A stretch of DNA of 64,000 nt from Cyclina sinensis (Eukaryota; Mollusca; Bivalvia; Venerida; Veneridae), in assembly GCA_012932295.1 (NCBI GenBank), contig JAAONU010000018.1, positions 2,474,206-2,538,205 of the forward strand, in the 5' to 3' direction. Positions 22,330 through 34,600 of the stretch are shown here, piece by piece. Within the stretch, counting starts at the first letter, position 1, and each line of letters starts with the position of its first letter. The notes under the pieces were generated by a model that was given only the letters and a program-made list of their open reading frames with translations, did no database searches and was not told the origin of the DNA. A program made the position numbers and the translations under genes.

Positions 22330-22574
22330 TAAAGTCTACGCCGCACCGGTTCGTGACTTCCTGTTTTCAGTGTTGCTAATTAAAATTATTAGTCACATTG
22401 CAAATCTCGGCAATAATTAAGTCAAAATCCTAACATAAAAGTCATATAAGTTTTGGTTTTAGAGACACAATGCAAAGATCCTTGGTGTAAAGTAGATTTT
22501 CAGGAATAAAGTATATATTATACTAAAGGTGTTCGGACGACTTCGTCTTTCGGATACTAACTTTCATTGACAGT
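22330..22574 (+). promoter_or_regulatory. Upstream/5' leader region of the vault-shoulder-like gene
   Basis: This is the sequence immediately before the ATG at 22575. There is no clear TATA box and the transcription start cannot be placed. The ATG context is GACAGTATGA, with an unfavourable T at -1 and an A at -3 relative to some readings, so it is only a moderate Kozak match. Confidence 0.25.
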
Positions 22575-22661
22575 ATGAAGTTTAAAACAGTTCTAGAGGG
22601 CGAACAAGCAGTCGTTTTTAATTACCTTGGTGAAGGCAAACTTATTGTTGGCCCAGCACGT
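22575..22661 (+). CDS. Vault-shoulder-like gene, exon 1 (aa 1-29)
   Basis: Starts MKFKTVLEGEQAVVFNYLGE and ends GPAR at the donor CGT|GTAAGTT, phase 0. It is followed by a 3.5-kb intron. Confidence 0.9.
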
Positions 22662-25600
22662 GTAAGTTTCTTTTCAGATCTGTAAGGTTTGATAATATGC
22701 TTGGGGTTAACCTAGTTCTGGCTTCCAAATCTTTATAAGCCGCTTTTTTAACATCTTGTTCATTTATATGATGCGGCATTAAAGTTTTGGATCAGACCCA
22801 TTGTGTAACCTAACCAGAATAACACACATTCATTTAATGTCGTTTTTACCTCGCAAATTACCTTTTTCACAATTTAATCTTGTGCATTATTAGATAAAAC
22901 AATGAGTTCAGTATAATTTCATACCATTTAAACTATTGAAATATTAATAAATACAATGAAAGTGCTTGTTTCGCAGAGAAATATCAGTTTCTCCGACTTA
23001 CAGTCAGCAGCTTCGCGAGATCTCGTATATCGTAACTGCACGAACCACTTAGAAAACAAAGATGACGATCTATTTTTAGACTTAATCGTAAACAAACTGC
23101 TTGACAGCACCTGTTTGTAGGAGTAATGAAACTATACATGTATAAAATTGACAAGTGTCACAGAAAGCATTGGGTCTATATTATGGCACTCTTGGAGTGA
23201 TAATTCTCTTGGATACTTGTAAACAAATGCTGCGGAGTTAAAAGCACATGGTATTGTTTTCTTAACCGTCTGCGCTGATGAACCCGTCAAAGTCATTCTC
23301 GTGATCACATGGTCAAACATTTTGGCAAGATGGCGGCGGAGTGCTTAATTTAAGGCATATCGGAAACTTTAAGGCATTTTGTGTTCGAAATTAGTTTTTT
23401 ATGTGTTAATATTGGGCTTAGTAAAAAATTAAAATAATTCTATCGGGATATGCTTCACTTTACTCAATGGCATGCTTGATGAATGGATGCGAACGTTTCA
23501 GATTCCTGGCACGATTATTGGTATCTTTTTTCTACGGCATTGACTTCAGTGTACACGTCCTGTAACAGTATATAAATTGTGTACGCTGAAGACCTTAAGC
23601 TAGGGGTTTACCCTGGTTGAAATTTTCATTTAGCGGAATTATTTGATTATCTGATTTCATGTGAAATTTTATCAAAATAGCATAACAAAGGCAAGAAATC
23701 CTGTAGCCAAATAATAATATCTGTAGCCAAATTGATATAACTTCAGCAAATGGCTAATGGCAGAGTGAGCCCTGATATGCAAATGCCTGTGTTACCCTGA
23801 CTTAATTAAAATATTTCACTTTTTACAGATTTTGGATGGTATTTCTTAAAAAAAATCTGTTGAAAATTGTAGGTTCTAAACAGTGGATGAATTTCTTAAG
23901 TCACAGAAATTGTATATTTTAGTCATTCACAAGAGTCGAAACTGTGTACCTACTACAATACAGCTCAGGAGGATTGCCCAAATTATGCGAAATTTGGAGG
24001 AATTCGCTCCAAACTTTGTGGGAGTATTTTGCATTTAAAAAGAGTGACTGAAGCCACTCCGAGTAAGGAGTAAAATGACGGTACTTTACCTGAGTAATTT
24101 CGCGGCACTCCAAAAATTTTACTGGTTAGAGAAATGAATTTTTTTTTCAATGTGCTGTCATTGCTATGGAAAATCAGACATTTCCTTATGAAAATTTAGA
24201 AAAGATGAAACCAATAATTCACCATTGCCGAAAGTAAATATCATGAACTTTAAAGGAAATATATTTTTTACAGATAGATGAAAATTGATTAAAGAAAATA
24301 AAATCAGATTTGCAAGTGAAAGAAAATTGGCGAGTTGTGGAAAATTTACACCGAAAGCAAATTTTATGCAACTTGCCGATTTTCTTTCTCTTGTCAGATC
24401 TTTGCACTCGAAGATACTTCGAATTCCTTGGATAAATTTCATATTTTTGATGTAGAGTAATGAAAAATATCTTTGTATGAATAAATTTGATTTATTTATG
24501 AAATACAGGCCGATTCCGACGTATATCTGTACACGCAAGTTTTCCGCAACTCGCCGGTTTTCTTTCTCTTGTTTAGTCTTGCCACTCGAAGATACTTCAA
24601 ATTCCTTTTGTTATTACGTTAATTTTATTATATATTAATAAACAATGTTGTATATCTTGAAAAAAATTGGCTTATGAAATATAGGTTGATTCTGGTAATG
24701 CAAAGTCGATTCTGGTAAAAATTGACGATTCCTGTAAAAGGTGGGACCCTAAATACACGTTTCTATACCTCTGCTTTTAATCAAGGATTTAGAAAAAAAT
24801 CAAAATATTCCTACACCATAAATACTAGCAACAAAGGTTTTTTTCAATGTTTAGAAAACTAGGTGTTACTATTTAAAGATTTTCTGAAAATGAGAATTGA
24901 AATTTAAGAGTGTAAGCATCGCTCTTTTTTGAAAAGCATGTAGCATTAGGTCATGTGATGTGGAAAAGGGCGGTAAAATATTGGGATTTTATTATGGAAA
25001 ATTACTCAGGCTTGCTGTCAAAGGTTAGCTCTTAGAATAACAACCAATAAAAAAGATTGTGTTATATCACGTGTAAAGATCATAGGTCATGGGAAGTGTG
25101 ATTGACAGGTTGTTTCTTTGAATACAGGTATCAAATAATATTATGATATCAAAGATAAGGCACCATAAAGTAAAGACCCATTGGTGTTTGATCAAAGTAA
25201 ATACACAGAAATAATTGTGAAATTCATCCCCAGACATGTAGCATGTAATTATTTTTATGAATGTGCTAATTTGCAAAGGTTTTGGATAATTCAAGGGAAC
25301 AAGGATGCTAACATATATGTACGTTTTTGAAATGTTTTCATTTGTTCATAAAATACTATAGTATGTAGTACATGTCGACGCAAAGTCACATCAAATTTTA
25401 CTTGCAGAAACTCGAAGTCACACGGAAGATATTTTACTCTAATGCATCGCAAAGTCACTTCATTTGCACTGGAGAAATCATCTTTTACTCGAAGTTACAG
25501 TTTCAGTTACTCCAGACTTGGCAAAATTTGGACAATCTTCCTTAGCTGTCCTGTAGCTTCTTCAACTTCAACTTATTACTGCCAAAAGTCACACACACCT

Positions 25601-28600
25601 GCCTAGTATAGTTAGTATTGACTTTTGGCAATTATAAGTCAAAGTTGATGTTATGAAAACACACCTAATCTCTGCTAACAGTCACCCTCAAACAACTTGT
25701 CCTTACAACAGCATTGAACTGAATCATGTGAATCCATAACTTCTAACTGTAAAGATGAGACAAAAAAATCCAATATGGTGTTTTTTGAAAGATTCAAGGT
25801 GTTGTTACATTATACATAATATTCTGTATCTCTTCTACATCTTACATACTCAAGGATTTGTATTTATGACAGATAATTTGCAAGTTGTTATTGAACTCTC
25901 TGAGGTTTAGGGAAAGAATTCTGGTCATAATAAACTGAAATTTAGGCTCACATCATGTGAGCTATTGTAATTACATGATGTAAGTCATCTGTCGTCTTGC
26001 GTTACTGCATCAACATTTTAATTCTAATGACATCTCCTCTGAAACCACTTGGCAGGGATGTTCCTTGCTTGAAATTGAATTCTAGGCAATTCCATATTAG
26101 GCAGCTGAGAACTAAGAGTAAACTGTATTTATGTGAATATGTCAAATGATTAAATCTAACTGTTGTTATTTCTCTGTAGGTATTTCTGTTCCGAGAACGA
26201 TTGCAGAAACTGAAGAGGTACACAGCTACCCAGCATGAATACTTGAAAATAAGAGATAATAATGGCATTGTAACTCACAGACCTGGGTAAGTAAGAAAAG
26301 AGTTTTGGCAGTGATTTTTCTCCAGGAAAATCTAAACTCATATTTGATGAAACAGTTGAGAAATTGTTAGGATACTTTGTTATTCATGAAGAGGTAACGT
26401 TTGTTTACATAATGTTGATATAGGATTTTCTCTCTGTTTTCAGTGATGATGGAAATTGATTCATAAATATTCTAAAAAAATAATAAACCTATGACCTCAC
26501 ATAAATGAATTTAATATGGTCATGGCTAAAATCTGTTTAATAACTTAATTGCATTTTGGTGGCCTTAAAATGTATGAAGAATTTCATTTCTTGTAATGCT
26601 TATATATCTTTATATCGTAATGTTTTGCTCAACTTTTGGAATAAAGGCTGTTTATTGTGTCTTGTTTCAAACAATAGACCTTGTGAGATATTTTTCAACC
26701 CAATGCTGCATGAAAACATCAATGTTATGGATTCTCTGAAGCTGGATGCAAACCACATGATTGTTGTATACAAGAGACTCAAGGATAGCACAGTACAGAG
26801 AAGGATCCTTCAGGGACCCACTGTGTTTGTACCTGAAGCTGAGGAGTGGTATGTTATACTTCTAATGAGTTTGTTGAGATTTTGTTCAAGAGTTGATAAT
26901 GTTAGTTTGATCAGGCTATGTCGACTCTTAATCAAATGCATAAATGGCATATAATACCAGTAGTTGAAATAGCCATTGGCTTCTAAAAGTTCCAAATTAT
27001 TAATCCCCTTCCGCAAAGCGGGGAGGGTATTATAGGAATAACCTCCGTCTGTCTGTCTGTACGTCCGTCCGTCCGTCCGTGTGTCCGTCCGTAACACTTT
27101 CTTGTCTGCTCCATAACTTTTAAACTGCTGAAAATTTTTTGAAATAACTTGGCACAAGTGATCACCATTATGAGAAGATGTGCAGAGTGCAATAATTGGG
27201 TTGCTACCCCCAAGGTCAAGGTCACACTTAAAGGTCAAGTGTTAAAAAGTCTACATTTCGTGTCCGCTCCATAACTTTTAAACTGCTGAAAATTTTTGGA
27301 AATAACTTAACACAAATGATCACCATTATGAGACGACGTGCAGAGTGCAATAATTGGGTTGCTACTATCCTTCCGTCTGTCTGTCTGTCTGTCCGTAACA
27401 CTTTCATCTGTCCGTCTGTAACACTTTCGTGTCCACTCTATAACTTTTAAACTGCTGAAAATTTTTGGAAATAACTTAACACAAATGATCACCATTATGA
27501 GACGACGTGCAGAGTGCAATAATTGGGTTGCTACTATCCTTCCGTCTGTCTGTCTGTCCGTAACACTTTCATCTGTCCGTCTGTAACACTTTCGTGTCCA
27601 CTCTATAACTTTCAAACTGCTGAAAATTTTTTGAAAAAACTTGTCACAAGTGATCACAATTAAGAGACGATGTGCAGAGCACAATTATTGGGTTGCTACC
27701 CCCATGGTCAAGGTCACACTTAAAGGTCAAGTGTTAAAAAGTCTACATTTCGTGTCTGCTCCATAACTTTTAAACCGCTGAATTTTTTTTTAAAATAACT
27801 TGGCAGTAGTGATCACTATTATGAGGCGAAGTGCAGAGCACAATAATTGGGTTGTTACCCCCAAGGTCAAGGTCACACTTAAAGGTCAAGTGTTAAAAGT
27901 CTACATTTAGTGTCCGCTCCATAACTTTTAAACCACTGAGAAATTTTTGAAATAAATTGGCACAAGTGATCACCATTATGAGATGATGTGCATAGCGCAA
28001 AAGTTGGGTTGCTACCCACAAGGCCAAGGTCACAGTTAAAGGTCAAATAGCCACATTTCACGTCTGCTCTATAAATTACTAACTTGGCTTACGAAAAGTT
28101 TTTTAATTACTTTGCACAAATGATCACTACTATGACACGATGTGCAGAAGCCAACATCCAGGTTGCTACCCCAAGGTCAAGGTTAAATGTTCTCCATAAC
28201 TTTTTTACTTTATGGAAGATTTTAAATAACTTGGCACAAATAATTACTATCATGAGACTATGTGCTTATAATATGCATGGCACAACATCAAGGTCATTGT
28301 TGGTTAAAGGTGAAGAATTACACATTCATGTCTGCTGCGGAAGGGGATTTAGCTGTCCTTCAGACTGCCTTGTTTTCTATTAGATATGCATTTTTTTAAC
28401 AGTTTCTTGTTACATTGAATCTACATGACTGAACATTGATAAAATGGAAAATTTGATAGCAAAGTTATATTTCTTAACATCAACCGAGTAAATGCTATAC
28501 TATAGTAGTTTGATCTTGAAAAGTTTTGTCAGAAAGAAGCAATACAAATGTGTTTGAGGAAGTTGACATAAGTATTAAAATATTTAATTACCAGTATTTT

Positions 28601-31600
28601 GATACTAGTGGTTGTAATTTACAAGTGTCAGCCCAGGATTTGATATTGAGAGTTTACAGCCCCAGATACTAAGGTTGTAACTGCTTTTAAATAATTATGT
28701 AGGTATTAAAATTCACTTGTATATTAACAAGGAGAAGGAATTCAGTAAACTTGAGTAAAACTTTTGTTAGAATTAGAAACAAGAAACATGGCAATGCCAC
28801 GAAACCAGGTTTTCAAAAATGTTGTTCTGATTCTATACTATAGTATGAATTTTGGAATGAAGATTGCTATGAATATTCAAAAGATTATAACATGACATGA
28901 AGGAAAAGATAATATTCATGAGAATACATGATAATGAGTAGGATGTAAATTTCGGCTAACAATACTGTCTGCAAGGAGTATACTTAATAATGAGACAACA
29001 ATTTCTGCACGTCATCTTGATGTGGTAAACATTTGTCTGAAGTTTCATCAAAATTCTTCAAAGAGTTGAAGAGTTACAGAGCGGACAGGATTTTCAATGT
29101 TAATGTCACTGTGACCTTGACCTTGGAGCCATCAAAATTCTTCAAAGGGTTGAAGAGTTACAGAGCGGACAGGATTTTCAATGTTAATGTCACTGTGACC
29201 TTGACCTTGGAGCCAGCCATGCGGAACATGCGTTCTGCACGTCATCTTGATGTGGTAAACATTTGTCTGAAGTTTCATCAAAATTCTTCAAAGGGTTGAA
29301 GAGTTACAGAGCGGACAGGATTTTCAATGTTAATGTCACTGTGACCTTGACCTTGGAGCCAGCCATGCGGAACATGCGTTCTGCACGTCATCTTGATGTG
29401 GTAAACATTTGTCTGAAGTTTCATCAAAATTCTTCAAAGGGTTGAAGAGTTACAGAGCGGACAGGATTTTCAATGTTAATGTCACTGTGACCTTGACCTT
29501 GGAGCCAGCCATGCGGAACATGCGTTCTGCACGTCATCTTGATGTGGTAAACATTTGTCTGAAGTTTCATCAAAATTCTTCAAAGGGTTGAAGAGTTACA
29601 GAGCGGACAGGATTTTCAATGTTAATGTCACTGTGACCTTGACCTTGGAGCCAGCCATGCGGAACATGCGTTCTGCACGTCATCTTGATGTGGTAAACAT
29701 TTGTCTGAAGTTTCATCAAAATTCTTCAAAGGGTTGAAGAGTTACAGAGCGGACACAATTTCGTTTGACGCCCGCCCATCCGCCCATCCGCCCGCCATAC
29801 CCCAATCTAATAACCAGGATTTTCAAAATTGAAAACCTGGTTAAAAACAGCCACATTCGTATTAAGGAATTCCTGGTAAAATCTGGGGAACAATTGCCAG
29901 TCATCATTTTATGATGATATCTGAATGTTTTTCAGGTTACATGAGTTTAAATGGCATGGTACAGACCCAGAGAACAAAGCCAGAATGATTCCAGGCAAAG
30001 ATAAATTCCAACAGCTTGCTGTCATTCCAGAACAGTTCTATTACAATGTAAGTTTTGGAGGCATATGTACATGGTTGGTGCCAAGATGGAAAAGGTTTAT
30101 TAGGTGAGTGAGAAAGGGTATTTTGGCGAGCTTTAGCTAGCCAGGATTTGCTTTCGCAGCGAACCGGATAAACCTTCTCCATCTCGGCACCAATCATGTA
30201 TTCGATTTATCCTGTTTCTACAACAAAATTAGTCTCAAAACTCCATTTACCCAGATTTGAAACAGCTTAAGGGCATCAGTTTGACAGCCTTACAGCCACT
30301 CTGTGACATAACATGCCAGTAAAATAGTCCCATAAAGACGTCATGATTTGCGAAATAAAAAATCAACAAAATACGTTTGGAATATAATATATCACTTTTA
30401 TTCATAATGCTGTCCCCCTTTGTGTAATAAACACAACAATATAGTGTCAGTATTTGTAACAAGTGCACTACCTCGTGTAGGAATACAAAATTACAAAAAT
30501 AAAGCTAACCACGTGACCTACTGACAGGATATCACTTAGTTTATCCAGTCACCCCTTTATTAGGTCTGGAAATGCTGTAGATACATTGTATAGGAGAAAT
30601 TTGTGTTATGTGGACTGTAGCATTCAGTGATGTTTGAATTAAAAATACTGCTCAGTAGCTAACAGCTGACCTGTACTGTGACAACAATCAAGTGGAAAGA
30701 ACATTTACAGAATTGCACTTACTTATTTCAAATTATTGAGAAAAAATAAATAGAGCTGTGCTACAAATTTGAATTCAAAGTGAAAAGCCATTCTTTAGTC
30801 AAAAGAAGTGTAAAACTCCCTGAGTGACATCAGATGTTTTTTGTTTTGTTTTGTTTTATTTTTCAATAGTTACAAACAAGTTGAACAAGTGAGACAGACA
30901 TGTAGTTACTTGCATCATTCTCATGTGAGGCATTTCGTTTTGCTTGCATCGGCATTGATTCAACATAATTAACATTTCAGAAAATCAGTTTCTTTTCATT
31001 GTATGGTAATAGATATTCAATTTCGGATATTATTTTATCACCAGGTTCGTGATGTGAGAACTAATGATGACACCATGATTACTGTGAAGCTAATGCTGTT
31101 CTATGAGCTCAAAGATGTCCTCAAAATGGTAAGTGACATATGGATTCAAATGTGACAAGGACTTTTTCACAAATGATTTTAAAACTTTGTGTTTCATTTG
31201 AGGAAATGAAGTTTGATAAATGAATCTATGGCAAAGTTATGGTTTCATGTAATATGGTATCAGATAAAACAGTTTGAATTGCTGACAAGCATGTGCATGT
31301 AAAATCACACAGTGTATAATGGCCAAAACAAGAATTTGGTTAGATGCTTCATGAATTGCAAACTTTGTGTCTTTAGCAAAACTTTGGTATTATAGATTTC
31401 ACTATGTTGAAATTTCACAGGATGATAAATTTTCCTTAAGTTTATAAACTCATACTCTTCATTATGTATACTTTAAAAAAAAGTTGAAAAGGAGATTATT
31501 GCAGAAAATATGGTCCTCTTTAGTGCAGTTCAAATCAAATTTGTTTTGTTTTTCCTTTCAGCTTGACACAACGCATGATCCTATAGCAGATATGATTAAG

Positions 31601-34600
31601 TAAGTATTCCATGTTTCTCCTGTCAGTCACTTTTTGCTAGCCATAGACATCAGTAAGACTGTAACTGAATTTATTTTTCTGTATATCTAGAAAAGTTGTA
31701 TCCAAGCAGACCTAATTTATTGCAGTGTACTTGATTCTTTTTTGTACTTGATTAATTTTTTATGGAGAGCCTTATTAGATTAAAATTTTGTATCTGAGGG
31801 TATGAAGCAAAATAAAAACAAAAACTGAAAGAAAGCTTTTTTTTGAGAGTACATATACTAAACATTTTAATTAGTTAACTATTTTAAAAGCTCTTTTCTC
31901 TTCAATTAACAGCTATAGTGGCAAATAACTTGTGGGGGTCAGTTTGTAGGACAAAGGTTTTAAGGCGTGACCATTGTAAACATTCAGTTACAGGTTCTGT
32001 TATGAAGATATGGAAACAGGGATAAGAGAAATCAAATACATGTAAATTGGTTTTGTTTTTTCAGTGGCATGTGTGCAGATGTGATTGCTTTTGTAGGAAA
32101 ATTAAGGTGAGTAAACACAGAATGTTACAGGTTTACTAATTTTTTCTTTCACTTTCGTATCAACTTTATAGTAAATTTTGATCTTATAGAAAAGCTGAGA
32201 AGTGCATAAAATTACTTGAAAAATTATCAATAGCCATTTTTGTTGTTTAAAAATAAAAATCTTAACCTTAATTAAGATTTAAGTGACAGAGATATAGTTT
32301 GCTTTCTTCTTAGAAATGTAGATGAATTATTATTACATCTAGATATATGAGGTGTACTTGAGTTAATTATTAAGTGGACAGTAGGATTAACGTCAAGTGG
32401 ACATGAAATGCACCATTACGCCCAGTTTATTTTGACAGTACCATGTAAAGCTAACTGTAAGTAAAACAAGCTAACAACTAAGATATTATGATAATCATTA
32501 CTGGTAACTTTTCACAGTTGTAATGATTAAAATTGAATGAAATGATTGTGTTTTTTTTCTTTCTTTCTTTTCTTTTTCTTGGAGATTAATGCCAGTTCCA
32601 ACCTCTTATTTAGTCATTTCCCAGTGGCCAGTTTACTAACCAATCCCTCCGCCAGCTAGAATGAAATACAAAAGTTCTGGTGTAAATATTCACAAGACTC
32701 AGTATTCTATTTCTGTTTGCATAATTTCAGTTTTGAACAGTTTTTGAAAGATGCTCACAGCTTAAGTCAGTTAAGTTCCTACCCTCAGCTAGAACAAAGA
32801 GCAGAAAAGATTGGATATCATCTACAGAAAATTGTGTTTAGGGGATACCACTCTAGTGACCAGTTACAGGTAGGTAAGGCTGTGAATGAGTAGGGAATGA
32901 ATTATAAATAAAGGTGGGTGAATGTCCAGGAATCATTTTTTATACCCACGCTTCGAAGAAGTGGGGGGTATACTGTTTTACCCTTGTCCGTGTGTCCGTC
33001 CGTCCGTCCATCCGTAACAAATTTCCGTTGCAGTTTTCTCAGCAACTATAACATGCAGAAGCCTGATATTTCACATATTGCTTTATCCTATAGTCCCATA
33101 TGGTGTAAAGCGATTTTATGCTCCTTGCTCATCTACTTCCTGTTTACCGAATACTTAGATTTTTACACATAGTTGACATACATTCACAATTTCCGTCACA
33201 GTTTTCTCAGCAACTATAAGATGCAGCAGCCTGATATTTTGCATATTGCTTTATCCTATATTCTCATATGGTATAAAGCGATTTTATGCTCCTTGCTCAT
33301 CTACTTCCTGTTTACCGAATACTTAGAAGTTACCAACACAGGAAAGGAGGTTCACTTGATCGTGTTTTTGTAAATAAAGACTTCGATGAATCAGAAATCA
33401 CAGATGTAATACCTGTTCATTATTCTGACCATTTTCATATCCATCTAGCTGTGCCTTGGATGAAGTTGTATTAAATTCAGGTAAATACTCGGAAAAATTT
33501 GACACTCTTTATACATATGACAAATGCAAATTACATTATGAAAGTCAAATTTCTGATAGCGGGGGTATCACTAGTGAGCATTAGCTCACAAATTTACTTG
33601 TTTGTGTCTTAAAAAAATGTTATAAGTCAGTGTACAAGTGCTGGGCTCCTGATCGACATACTTTTGCAGACACATACGTGCTATGAATTACGTGGAACTA
33701 AAGTAGCTGTACCAGAATTACAAACCTGTCAGTGTTATTACAGGTTAGGTTAAATTGTCTTCGAATTTTATAAAGAACATTATGAAGACATGGTAAGTGT
33801 ATTAAAGACTTGTGATGTAACTCTGAAAAATCATTATGTTGAATGCAATTTGTAAATGAAAATCACAAATTATTATGAGGTTTAATTTTGCAAAGTTGTA
33901 CTCAAATCTCATACTTAAGAACTTTTCCTCTATCAGCAAACATATTGAATATGTGCCGTCTAAGGTATGAAGGTTAGATATAGATTTTAAGTTACTCAGA
34001 TGTGATAGAAATTGACAAGGGACAAGCCTGTATAAGCTTGTTGGTAACATTCTACTATATTACTATTGGTAGCAGCTATTCAAATGCACAAAAAATGCCA
34101 TTAACCAAAGTTACTAACTTAAAATGCATTTCATGGTTTACAGTGTGTGGTGAAACAAAAATATTGCTATTGCATTTTTGCTAGTGGTCTAAGTCAGTGA
34201 TTAAAAAAAGACATGTCTTCACTTAGGATTGCTTGTTATGAGAATCAGGAATAGTATTATAGTAACTAAAGTAAACAGTGACATATTGGAAGAAAAACTT
34301 TTTAACTTTGCTAATGAGTTAATGAGGTAATGCATGTAATCTACAAATATTGTTATATCATGTATAACTGTCAATGCTATCCCAGCATGCAACCTTTTTA
34401 TACAAAATTCTGTCGCACCTCATCACAAAGATATGTAATGTATATGCTATATACATGTACAGGCCATGCAGAACAGTGCCATAGAATCACGTACACAGCT
34501 GAGACTGAATACAGAGATAGAGGAACAGAAACAGTTACTGGCAGACCTCAAGATGAACAAAGAACAAGAGCGTGTTAAACTGAGTAAGAATGCTTAATTA

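Noticed and set aside
26810..27684. Minus-strand frames with RTDGRTD repeats
   Set aside because: They are translations of the (TCTG/TCCG)n repeat array in intron 3.
29033..29737. Four identical 60-codon plus-strand frames
   Set aside because: They arise from the 146-bp tandem repeat. Overlapping copies and lack of splice borders argue against coding.
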